From Candidatus Kuenenia stuttgartensis (lineage in GTDB: Bacteria > Bacteroidota > Bacteroidia > Flavobacteriales_D > Crocinitomicaceae): 25,253 bases of DNA. The stretch covers positions 1 to 25,253 of the forward strand of contig CALPRR020000010.1 in NCBI GenBank assembly GCA_943326025.2. The letters run 5' to 3'. The notes under the pieces are model-generated. The model searched no databases. It was not told the origin of the DNA and worked only from the letters and a program-made list of their open reading frames with translations. Positions 8,135 to 16,233 of this stretch are shown here, one piece after another. The translations under genes were made by a program, and so were the position numbers. Positions within the stretch are counted from its first letter, which is position 1. Each line of letters opens with the position of its first letter.

Positions 8135-9439
8135 ATGAAGTACGAAAGAATTAACAATGATTTATATATAGCCAATAGAAAAAAATTCATTGCAAGCATG
8201 GAGTCTAAATCGCTTGCTGTTTTTAATTCGAATGATATTTTCCCAATTAGTGCTGATAGTACTATGCCATTTCAGCAACACAGAGATATTTTGTATTTGT
8301 CAGGAGTTGATCAAGAGGAAAGTATATTGGTACTTTTTCCAGAATGTAAAAATGAAGCTCATCGAGAAATTTTATTTTTAAAAGAAACAAATGATCATAT
8401 AGCTGTATGGGAAGGTGAAAAATTAACAAAAGAAGCTGCTTTTGAAACTTCAGGTATAAAAACAGTTTATTGGTTAAATCAATTTCCGACAATATTTAAG
8501 CAATTAATGGCTGAAGCTGAGACAATTTATTTGAATACAAACGAGCATCTAAGAGCGTCAACTGAAGTTGAGACTCGTGAAGATCGCTTCATTAAGCAAG
8601 TTAAAATTGATTATCCTGCTCACAGTGTAAGAAAAAGCGCGCCAATTATGCATCGAATTCGATCTGTTAAAGAAGATACTGAAATTCATTTAATGCAAAG
8701 AGCTTGTAAGATTACAGAAGCTGGATTCAGAAAATTATTATCTGTAACAAAGCCAGGTATTTGGGAATATGAATTAGAAGCAGAATTAATCTATGAATTT
8801 GTCAAAAATAGATCAAAAGGATTCGCATATACGCCAATTATAGCATCAGGAAAAAATGCGTGTGTACTTCATTACATAGAAAACAACCAACAATGTAAAG
8901 ATGGTGACGTAATTCTATTAGATGTTGCCGCAGAATATGCAAATTATGCTTCTGATTTAACAAGATGTATTCCAGTAAATGGTAGATTTACTGATCGTCA
9001 AAAAGCAGTTTATAATGCGGTTCTTCATGTGAAAAAAGAAGCTGAAAAAATGTTAGTTTCAGGTACGATTATGGCTGAATATCATAAGGAAGTTGGACTT
9101 GTAATGCAAGATCAATTGGTTCAATTAGGTCTTATTTCTCAAACAGATATAAAAAATCAAAATCCAGAATGGCCAGCATATAAAAAATATTTCATGCACG
9201 GAACTTCTCATTTTATTGGATTGGACACACATGATGTTGGGATTTGGAACGAGCCAATTGAAGCGGGAATGGTTTTTACGTGTGAACCTGGTATTTATAT
9301 TCCTGAAGAAAATTTAGGTATTCGTTTGGAAGATGATTTAGTGATTCAAAATTCAGGAAGTCCTTTTAACTTAATGAAAGATATTCCTTTGGAAGCAGAA
9401 GAAATAGAAGAATTAATGAATAATAAAGTCTTGGCATAA
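8135..9439 (+). CDS. pepP: Aminopeptidase P (Xaa-Pro aminopeptidase, M24B)
   Basis: Metallopeptidase that removes an N-terminal residue from peptides whose second residue is proline. The N-terminal AMP_N domain (about 1-135; FQQHRDILYLSGV) precedes the pita-bread M24 domain (about 180-430). All five metal ligands are present: D263 (LLDVAAEY), D274 (ASDLTR), H359 (HGTSHFIGLDTHDVG), E384 (TCEPGIYI) and E399 (IRLEDDLVI). H246 in VLHYIEN fits the usual substrate-binding His. 434 residues is normal for the family. The cytoplasm is likely, as there is no signal peptide. An alpha/beta hydrolase begins 5 bp after the stop codon, so the two genes form an operon. Confidence 0.95.
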   Translation: MKYERINNDLYIANRKKFIASMESKSLAVFNSNDIFPISADSTMPFQQHRDILYLSGVDQEESILVLFPECKNEAHREILFLKETNDHIAVWEGEKLTKEAAFETSGIKTVYWLNQFPTIFKQLMAEAETIYLNTNEHLRASTEVETREDRFIKQVKIDYPAHSVRKSAPIMHRIRSVKEDTEIHLMQRACKITEAGFRKLLSVTKPGIWEYELEAELIYEFVKNRSKGFAYTPIIASGKNACVLHYIENNQQCKDGDVILLDVAAEYANYASDLTRCIPVNGRFTDRQKAVYNAVLHVKKEAEKMLVSGTIMAEYHKEVGLVMQDQLVQLGLISQTDIKNQNPEWPAYKKYFMHGTSHFIGLDTHDVGIWNEPIEAGMVFTCEPGIYIPEENLGIRLEDDLVIQNSGSPFNLMKDIPLEAEEIEELMNNKVLA

Positions 9440-9444
9440 ATTCG

Positions 9445-10215
9445 ATGCTTTCACTATTAAACTACAAACAATTTGGTGAAGGAGAAACAGTTGTTTTTCT
9501 TCATGGTTTTTTAGAATCGATTTCAATGTGGGAAAAACTTTCATTGGAATCGATTCATTTTCAGTCAATATTGATCGATTTACCTGGACATGGGAATTCA
9601 AAAAATGAGGACAATTCTCTTGTTCCATCAATGGAATACATGGCTAATCAAGTAATAGATACTCTAAATCAACTTGGAATAAAAAAATACAATGTTGTAG
9701 GTCATTCAATGGGAGGTTATGTCGCATTGGTTTTGAAAAAGATAGATGAGAGATGTAAAAAAGTTATTTTATTAAATTCAAATTTTTGGGAAGATTCATC
9801 TGAAAAACAAAAGGATAGAATTAGAGTTGCAGATATAGTTTTTAAGAATAAAAATTTATTTTTAAAAGAAGCTATCCCTAATTTATATAATAACCAAATC
9901 CAATTCAAGGTTGAAATCTCTAATTTACTTGAAGAAGCCTTAAAAATGGATGCTTTTTCAATTGCTTATGCTTCATTAGCAATGAGTAAACGAATCGATT
10001 TCACAGAACTGGTTGCTCACAAACCAACTGATTTTGTTATTGTTCAAGGAGAACTAGATGCAATCGTACCAAAATTAATTATGGAATCAAAGGATGTGCT
10101 TCAAAATGTACCCTATTATTTAATCAAAAACACAGGGCACATGAGTCATTTTGAAAATCCGAATGAAATAAAAAAAATGCTAATCAAAGAATTGGGAAAC
10201 GTAGAAAGTAATTAG
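9445..10215 (+). CDS. Alpha/beta-fold hydrolase
   Basis: 256 residues with a complete alpha/beta-hydrolase core: the oxyanion loop FLHGFLES (H20-G21), DLPGHGNS, the nucleophile S88 in VGHSMGGY, the acid D205 in VQGELDAIVP and H232 in NTGHMSHFE. There is no signal peptide. The substrate cannot be read from the sequence; esterase, MenH-like and peptidase relatives share these motifs. The ATG is 5 bp after the pepP stop codon, indicating cotranscription and probably coupled translation. The linkage to a proline-specific aminopeptidase is suggestive of peptide turnover but not proof. Confidence 0.9.
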   Translation: MLSLLNYKQFGEGETVVFLHGFLESISMWEKLSLESIHFQSILIDLPGHGNSKNEDNSLVPSMEYMANQVIDTLNQLGIKKYNVVGHSMGGYVALVLKKIDERCKKVILLNSNFWEDSSEKQKDRIRVADIVFKNKNLFLKEAIPNLYNNQIQFKVEISNLLEEALKMDAFSIAYASLAMSKRIDFTELVAHKPTDFVIVQGELDAIVPKLIMESKDVLQNVPYYLIKNTGHMSHFENPNEIKKMLIKELGNVESN

Positions 10216-10534
10216 AGTGTTAACTTGTTAGATTACCTTTATTTAATTTCCATTATCATTAAAAATCCATTCTTTTTTTTTCTTATCAAGTAATATTGTA
10301 TTCATATCTATATTATTTAATTTCTGAAGCTAAATTAAAACAGATTATGATGCTATTTTTGAAAATTATTTTAAGTGTTGTATTAATTGATTTAAACGTT
10401 CTAAAAGTGAAATTAACAGAATCAATTTTAGATTAAATGGGGATAGACTTTCAAGAATGATAAAAAATTTATGCTATATTAGATTAATTAAAAAAAAACC
10501 AAACAGAGAATTAAAAAACTAAAACTATTATACT
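10216..10534. other. Intergenic region upstream of the LytTR two-component genes
   Basis: 319 bp, very AT-rich, without a coding frame. It contains TATTTTTG at 10354-10361, an exact match to the -7 consensus, which would leave a leader of about 170 nt for the response-regulator gene. No -33 TTG at the correct spacing was seen. There is no convincing hairpin terminator for the upstream operon, only a T run near 10271-10280. Confidence 0.5.
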
Positions 10535-11311
10535 ATGAAACTTAGAGCCCTAGTAGTAGATGATGAAGAATTTGCAAGAAAGAACCTAATTTTATTATTA
10601 GAGGAATTTTGTCCTGAAATAGAAGTTATCGGTGAAGCTTCAAGAAAAGAGCAAGCAAAAGCTATTATAGAAACTTCAAAACCTGACGTTGTTTTCTTAG
10701 ATATAAGAATGCCTTCAGGAATAGAAGGGTTTGAGTTATTAGAAGAAATTGAAGAGCAAGACTTTCTGGTTGTTTTTGTTACAGCTTTTAAAGATTTTGC
10801 AATTAAAGCGTTTAATGCAAATGCTGCTTATTATTTGATGAAACCAATTGATATTGATGAATTGAGAATTTCAGTAAACAAATTAGTAGAGGCAAAACGT
10901 ATTTTTTCAGAGAATCCATCGAGCTTCCCTGCATATTTTAGTGCAATGAGGAATTTGTCTGATACGATTGTTCGTAATAAACCAAATAATCGAATTGCTA
11001 TAAGTCATACAAAAGGGTTGAAAATTGTTGAGGATGATACAATTACTCATTTAGAGGCTAGTGGAAACTGTACTACGATTTATTTTGAAGACGGTACTCG
11101 TTATTTAGATACACGAACATTGAAGATTTATGAGAATTTATTGGATCCAGCTAAATTTTTTAGGGTTCATAAATCACATATCATCAACTTAAATCGATTA
11201 ACAGAATATTTGCATGAAGATGGTCATTTTGCTGTTTTAAAAGGGGGGTTAAATATCCCAATAGCACGAAACAGAGTGGCTGATTTTGTCCGACTTCTGA
11301 AAGATGCTTAA
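10535..11311 (+). CDS. LytTR-family response regulator
   Basis: 258 residues. The receiver domain (1-120) has D9/D10, phosphoacceptor D56 in VVFLDIRMPSG, T83 in VFVTAF and K103 in YLMKPIDIDEL. The C-terminal LytTR DNA-binding domain (about 152-258) shows the usual pattern: a start at NRIAISHTKGLKIV, LEASGNCTTIYFEDG, FFRVHKSHIINLNRLTEY and the end IPIARNRVADF. LytTR regulators bind pairs of short direct repeats near promoters. The partner LytS-like kinase starts 3 bp after the stop codon, so the two are cotranscribed. The target genes are unknown; the next unit downstream, a small lipoprotein with its own promoter, is a reasonable candidate. Confidence 0.95.
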   Translation: MKLRALVVDDEEFARKNLILLLEEFCPEIEVIGEASRKEQAKAIIETSKPDVVFLDIRMPSGIEGFELLEEIEEQDFLVVFVTAFKDFAIKAFNANAAYYLMKPIDIDELRISVNKLVEAKRIFSENPSSFPAYFSAMRNLSDTIVRNKPNNRIAISHTKGLKIVEDDTITHLEASGNCTTIYFEDGTRYLDTRTLKIYENLLDPAKFFRVHKSHIINLNRLTEYLHEDGHFAVLKGGLNIPIARNRVADFVRLLKDA

Positions 11312-11314
11312 ACA

Positions 11315-14233
11315 ATGAAATATCTTTTAATACTTTTATTATTTATCCCAACTTTTCTTGAAGCGCAGAAAATTTCTTTTGTGACTTATGGAACGAATGA
11401 AGGTTTGCCTCAATCACAAGTTACTTCAATTACTCAGGATAATGAAGGATATTTATGGGTTGGAACATTTGGTGGGCTTGGGCGTTTCAATGGAAAGGAT
11501 TTTGTAACTTATTCCACAAAAAATGGTCTTTTAAATAACAGAATATCTTTTTTGACTGTGATTGATAATGCAATTTGGGTTGGTCATGAAGGTGGAATTT
11601 CTAGAATTTATAAAAACAAAATACAAAAATGGGCGTTTTCAAGTGAGGGAAAGACATCAAAAGTTACGCAGATATTAAAATATAAAGGAGAATTATTGAT
11701 TTCAACCAACGGCTATGGTTTATTGAAATTAAATGACAATAAAATAATTAAGCTTAAAAATTTAAAAAAAAGATTTGAGAATATTGTTAATCTCAAAATT
11801 AGGGGTAAAGAATTAATTATTGGTTATGATCAAGGTGTATTAACGACGCTTAATTTGAAAACATTTTCTTTAATTAAAGATATTAAAGATTACTATTTAA
11901 CAGATATTCAATTAAATAGAAACAAATTACTTTTCACGACTTATTTCAACGGATGTTTGAGTTATGATTTTAATACTAAAGAAATAAAAAAGTCAATCTT
12001 ACCTCGACAAATTGAAGATGTAAAGTCATTGTTTATTGATTCAAAAAACTCAATTTGGTACAGTACAAATTTTGGATTATTTAAAAAGGATTTAAAAGAA
12101 GATTTAGTAGTTTACGATGAAAAAAATGGCTTTCCTTCATCTAAAATAACAACTTGTTTTGAAGATAAAAATGGAAGCATTTGGATCGGTACCGAAGGAA
12201 AAGGATTGATAAGTTTTCCCTCTCAAAAAGTATACTTTTATAACAAGTCTAATGGCTTTCTTTCAGATTTAATTACAAATGTAAATGAAGATCAATTCAA
12301 TAATTTATGGTTCTCATCCTTTGATATTGGTATATTTAAAAGAAGTCCAAATGGAAAGATTATTCCAATTACCGATAAATCAAAAATAAGTTGGTCATGT
12401 GCACTTGACGTAGATGGTGCAAATTGGTTTGGTACTGAAGATGGATTAATTAAAATAGTTAATAATAAATCACAATTTATAATTAATAAAGACCTACCAG
12501 GTATTAAAATAACTTCTTTACTAAAAATAAATAATCACAAATTTTATTTAGCTGGAGATAATGGAGTTTCAATTTATGAAAATGGAAAATTTACCAAAAT
12601 AAATTCTTCAGATGGCTTTAAAATAGGATTAGTAAAAGATATTCAGTTGTTTAATTCTAAAATAGTTTGTGCGACTGAACGAGGACTATTCATCTATGAA
12701 AATGGAAAATATACTAATTTCCATCAGCTTAATGAGATTATATATTGTTTAGCAAAAGACAGTAAAGATAATTTATGGATTGGAACCGAAGATGGTTTAT
12801 TAGTAATGCAAAATAATGAGTTGAAAAAAATAAACTTAGGCATAGAACCCTCATCTAATTTTATTTTATTTATTCAAACGTATAAGAATCTTATTTTTAT
12901 TGGGACAAATAATGGATTGTTTATTTTTAATTCTAGCACAAATGAAGTAAAACATCTAGGAAAAAATGAAGGGATTCCCGATTTAGAGTCAAATGTAAAA
13001 TCAAGTTATATAGATTCTAAGGGAAATTTATGGTTTGGAACTGCTTCTGGAACTGTGTTTTTCAATATTTCAAAATTAAATTTAAAGAATAATCAACCAA
13101 ATCTTCTTATATCATCATTGTTGTTAAACCAAGAAGATTTCAATTATTCAAAATATAGTAATTCAATTGACAAAAATGGACTTCCTTCAAATTTGAATCT
13201 ACCTTTTACTAAAAATAACTTAACGATTGATCTAGATGCAATCCATTTCGGAAATCATAAGGATATTTATTACCAATATTGGATAGAAGGATTAGATGAA
13301 AAATGGTCGCCTGAAATAAAAAATTCTACAATTTCTTTAACAAGTTTACCTCATGGAGATTTCATTTTACATTTTAGAGCAGTTATTGGGAAGGATAATT
13401 TTTCAAATGAAATAACGATTCCTTTAATAATTAGACCTCCATTCTATAAAACATGGTGGTTTTATTTTGTTGTTTTAATTTTTATTTCAGGAATTGTATA
13501 TCTAATTATACAATTTAGATTAAAAAGAGAGCGTCAGCGAAATTATAACGAAACGTTGGAATATAAGTCTCGTTTAATGGCTTTAGAGCAAAAATCATTA
13601 AATGCGAGTATGAATCGCCATTTTATTTTTAATTCATTGAACTCAATTCAATACTTTATTAATTCTCAGGATCGAATTTCAGCAAATCGATATTTGACAA
13701 ATTTTGCAAAATTGATTCGTAAAAATTTAGATTCAACTGTTGAGGCAGGAAGTATGATTTCATTAAATCAAGAATTAGAAGGATTGGAATTATATTTGTC
13801 TTTGGAGGCTATGCGTTTTAAAGATCGTTTTGATTATGAATTCACTATTGAAGATATTGATACAGAATCAATAAAAGTACCTTCTATGTTGTTACAGCCT
13901 TTTATTGAAAATAGCATTATACATGGTATATTACCTAATGAAGAAATTAAAGGTAAAATCACAATTGATATTAGAACTGAAGATAATATATTAATTATTC
14001 AATTAGATGATAATGGTGTAGGAATCGATAATAGTGTAAGCTCAAAAAAAGGAGAAAAGGGAGATCATAAATCACAGGGAATGGAGATTACCTCTAAACG
14101 AATAGATTTAATTAAAAAGCTTTCAAATCAGCGATTTGAGTTGATAGGACCATTTCAAGTGACTAATGAAAACCGTTTAATCAATGGAACACGCGTTTTA
14201 CTCAAAATACCTTTTGAAAATTTTGATTATTAA
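11315..14233 (+). CDS. Propeller sensor histidine kinase, LytS-like (His_kinase PF06580)
   Basis: 972 residues. Residues 1-17 form a signal peptide (MKYLLILLLFIPTFLEA). Residues about 20-600 contain ten or more propeller motifs such as LWVGTFGGLGRF, IWIGTEGKGLIS, LWIGTEDGLLVM and LWFGTASGTVFF, which suggests a double seven-bladed sensor. A Y_Y_Y domain follows (about 630-705; YYQYWIEGLDEKW), then one membrane segment (about 713-735) and a coiled linker. The phosphoacceptor is H769 in MNRHFIFNSLNSIQYFI; most PF06580 proteins have Pro where this has Arg before the His. The ATPase domain has an N box (FIENSIIHGI, N866) and a G box (DDNGVGID, D898-D899). It senses an unknown ligand in the periplasm and phosphorylates the LytTR regulator encoded 3 bp upstream. 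Confidence 0.94.
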   Translation: MKYLLILLLFIPTFLEAQKISFVTYGTNEGLPQSQVTSITQDNEGYLWVGTFGGLGRFNGKDFVTYSTKNGLLNNRISFLTVIDNAIWVGHEGGISRIYKNKIQKWAFSSEGKTSKVTQILKYKGELLISTNGYGLLKLNDNKIIKLKNLKKRFENIVNLKIRGKELIIGYDQGVLTTLNLKTFSLIKDIKDYYLTDIQLNRNKLLFTTYFNGCLSYDFNTKEIKKSILPRQIEDVKSLFIDSKNSIWYSTNFGLFKKDLKEDLVVYDEKNGFPSSKITTCFEDKNGSIWIGTEGKGLISFPSQKVYFYNKSNGFLSDLITNVNEDQFNNLWFSSFDIGIFKRSPNGKIIPITDKSKISWSCALDVDGANWFGTEDGLIKIVNNKSQFIINKDLPGIKITSLLKINNHKFYLAGDNGVSIYENGKFTKINSSDGFKIGLVKDIQLFNSKIVCATERGLFIYENGKYTNFHQLNEIIYCLAKDSKDNLWIGTEDGLLVMQNNELKKINLGIEPSSNFILFIQTYKNLIFIGTNNGLFIFNSSTNEVKHLGKNEGIPDLESNVKSSYIDSKGNLWFGTASGTVFFNISKLNLKNNQPNLLISSLLLNQEDFNYSKYSNSIDKNGLPSNLNLPFTKNNLTIDLDAIHFGNHKDIYYQYWIEGLDEKWSPEIKNSTISLTSLPHGDFILHFRAVIGKDNFSNEITIPLIIRPPFYKTWWFYFVVLIFISGIVYLIIQFRLKRERQRNYNETLEYKSRLMALEQKSLNASMNRHFIFNSLNSIQYFINSQDRISANRYLTNFAKLIRKNLDSTVEAGSMISLNQELEGLELYLSLEAMRFKDRFDYEFTIEDIDTESIKVPSMLLQPFIENSIIHGILPNEEIKGKITIDIRTEDNILIIQLDDNGVGIDNSVSSKKGEKGDHKSQGMEITSKRIDLIKKLSNQRFELIGPFQVTNENRLINGTRVLLKIPFENFDY

Positions 14234-14252
14234 AATGGTATTTATATATTTG
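14222..14252 (+). promoter_or_regulatory. Consensus Bacteroidota promoter for the small lipoprotein
   Basis: TTTG at 14222-14225 and TATATTTG at 14245-14252 are separated by 19 bp, matching the -33/-7 consensus exactly. The predicted start is near 14259, leaving a leader of about 10 nt before the ATG at 14270. The -33 box lies within the last codons of the kinase gene, so the lipoprotein can be transcribed independently. Confidence 0.75.
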
Positions 14253-14269
14253 TTTTAATTAAATGTACA

Positions 14270-14512
14270 ATGAAAAAAATTCATTACATATTATTATTAA
14301 TGTTGACATTGTTATTTGAAGCTTGTCAAAAGGAGGTTATTATTCCTAATAATACTTCTAAGCAAGAGTCGGTTTCGAATCAAGTTAATTCTACAAAATC
14401 GATGACAATTACTTCAGATGGCATTGTTGTTATTGATGAAGATGAGAACTCAATAGTTGATCCTACAGGTAGGCCTAAGCCAAGTAGACCCGGTTCTGGA
14501 GGTTCTAAATAA
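14270..14512 (+). CDS. Small predicted surface lipoprotein, unknown function
   Basis: 80 residues. MKK, a hydrophobic stretch and the lipobox FEAC give lipidation at Cys19. The residues just after it (QKE) match the start of the QKDDE-like lipoprotein export signal known from Capnocytophaga, which directs lipoproteins to the outer face of the outer membrane. The mature part is short and seems disordered: a Ser/Asn/Thr stretch, an acidic patch (VVIDEDENSIVD) and a basic Pro/Gly-rich tail (PTGRPKPSRPGSGGSK). I recognise no family. It is a self-contained unit with a consensus promoter and a strong terminator, directly behind the LytTR/LytS genes, suggesting a highly transcribed product that may be under their control. 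Confidence 0.75.
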   Translation: MKKIHYILLLMLTLLFEACQKEVIIPNNTSKQESVSNQVNSTKSMTITSDGIVVIDEDENSIVDPTGRPKPSRPGSGGSK

Positions 14513-14520
14513 AATATTTT

Positions 14521-14551
14521 AAAATCCTGTTGTTAAGACAGGATTTTTTTT
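14521..14551 (+). terminator. Intrinsic terminator of the small lipoprotein gene
   Basis: A 10-bp perfect stem (14521-14530 with 14538-14547) and a 7-nt loop are followed by an uninterrupted T run that starts inside the stem (eight T at 14544-14551). It begins 9 bp after the stop codon. Confidence 0.92.
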
Positions 14552-14664
14552 GTCTTTATTTTACACATTAGTCAATAATTTATACAGATCAAATCATTAC
14601 TTTATTTGCTTTAGTATCTTTTTATATATTCGTTTAAAGTTAAAATGATTAATCGAATTTATAC

Positions 14665-16233
14665 ATGTCTAAAAGAGTTAAAGAATCCGTTCATGAGTTA
14701 ATTAAATCATTAACAAAATCTGAAAAACGGTATTTTAAATTAATGTCAAGTAGACACACCATAGGTGATGAAAATAATTATGTCATTTTATTTGATGCAA
14801 TAGAAAAGCAAATTGAATATGATGAACAAGCATTATTTCAACAATTTAAAGGTGCAGCCTTTTTAAATAAATTTGCAATCACTAAGAGACGATTATATGA
14901 TCACATATTAAATTCACTGGATTTATTTCACAACAATTCATCTCAAGAAGCTCAGATATATAAAATGCTTCATAGTGCTGATATTTTATATGAAAAGTCC
15001 CTTTATGAACAAGCAAAATCCATCTTAAGAAGCGCTGAAAAATTAGCAAATAAAAAAGAGTATTTTAACTTATTGCTAATTATTAGGAGTAAACAAAAAC
15101 GACTTTTCGAAAATACATCCTACACAGAATTATCGAAAATTGAAATTGATCAAATATATGCTACTGACTTGTATATACATAACCAAAGTTTACTTTATAA
15201 TAAGTTATGGAATATTAAAAGTCAGTTGTTTCACTTATTAGCACAAAAAGGAAATTCTAGGTCATTAGATGAATTTTCTGATTTTAAATTGATTATAGAT
15301 GAATTAGCTAAAAATGTAAAGCAAAATGAGTGGTGTTTTGAAACACATTATCTATTTCATCACATCTATAGTGCCTATTACTTTGCAATTAATGATTTTG
15401 AAAAATGTCTTGAATCGTTGCAAAAGAATATTATTTATTTTGAAGACCATCCAGCGTATATTAATGGTCAGCCTAATAAATACTTTTCGATATTAACAAA
15501 TACGATTTTTGTCTGCGAAAAATTGGGAAAAATAAAACAAGCTCAAATTATATTTCAAAAGTTAAAAAACTTGCCTCAACAAATAACAGAGCATACAAAT
15601 GAAGATTTAAAAATAAAGCTATTTTCTAGTATTAGCAGTATTGAAATTGATAATTTAATCCAACATGGCGATTTTAAAGAAGCTTTATTCTTGATTCCAA
15701 AAATAAATGAGGGTTTAGATTTTTATGATGATAAAATTGCTACACCTCGCAAAATTTATCTTTCATATAAAATTGCTGTAGTTTATTTAGCAGTAGGAGA
15801 TTTCCCAAATTCGTTAAAGTGGATCAATAATATTTTAAATGATAAGCTTTTAGATCAAAAAGAGGATATTTTAGCATACACACAATTATTAAGTGTAATA
15901 GTTCATATTGAAATGAAACATTTTGATTTATTGGCGTATTTAGTTAAAAGTATACTAAGATCGCTTAAAGCAAAAAATAGATTATACGAACCAGAAAAAG
16001 CATTTTTAAATTTTGTGTCTAAATTAATTAAAACTTCGGATGTATTTGAAAAAGAACAGTTTTGGGAAAATACATATAACGTCCTAGTAGAATTATACAA
16101 AGACATGAATAATGCCGTTTCTTTGGATTATTTCGATATTCTTTCTTGGTCTGAAGCGAAATTCAAACGTCAATCGTTTCAAGAAATTATAAAGTTAAAA
16201 TTCAACAGGAAATTATTACAAGTTTACGAATAA
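14665..16233 (+). CDS. Helical TPR-like protein of unknown function
   Basis: 522 residues, cytoplasmic (no signal peptide or membrane segment). The N-terminal segment HELIKSLTKSEKRYFKLMSS and the following FNKFAITKRRLYDHIL-like region (KFAITKRRLYDHILNSLDLF) form the characteristic head of a protein type I associate with Bacteroidota genomes. From about residue 100 onward it is built of antiparallel helix pairs with TPR-like spacing (YEQAKSILRSAEKLA, DFEKCLESLQKNI, KIKQAQIIFQKLKNL, GDFPNSLKWINNIL). This suggests a protein-interaction scaffold, but no enzymatic motif or partner can be named. It is transcribed separately from the lipoprotein unit, whose terminator lies 113 bp upstream. Its stop codon directly abuts the stop codon of the convergent gene, with no base between. 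Confidence 0.88.
   Translation: MSKRVKESVHELIKSLTKSEKRYFKLMSSRHTIGDENNYVILFDAIEKQIEYDEQALFQQFKGAAFLNKFAITKRRLYDHILNSLDLFHNNSSQEAQIYKMLHSADILYEKSLYEQAKSILRSAEKLANKKEYFNLLLIIRSKQKRLFENTSYTELSKIEIDQIYATDLYIHNQSLLYNKLWNIKSQLFHLLAQKGNSRSLDEFSDFKLIIDELAKNVKQNEWCFETHYLFHHIYSAYYFAINDFEKCLESLQKNIIYFEDHPAYINGQPNKYFSILTNTIFVCEKLGKIKQAQIIFQKLKNLPQQITEHTNEDLKIKLFSSISSIEIDNLIQHGDFKEALFLIPKINEGLDFYDDKIATPRKIYLSYKIAVVYLAVGDFPNSLKWINNILNDKLLDQKEDILAYTQLLSVIVHIEMKHFDLLAYLVKSILRSLKAKNRLYEPEKAFLNFVSKLIKTSDVFEKEQFWENTYNVLVELYKDMNNAVSLDYFDILSWSEAKFKRQSFQEIIKLKFNRKLLQVYE

Noticed and set aside
10400..10432. Inverted repeat TCTAAAA/TTTTAGA upstream of the LytTR regulator
   Set aside because: Seven AT-rich pairs around a 19-nt loop are expected by chance in such sequence and there is no U run.
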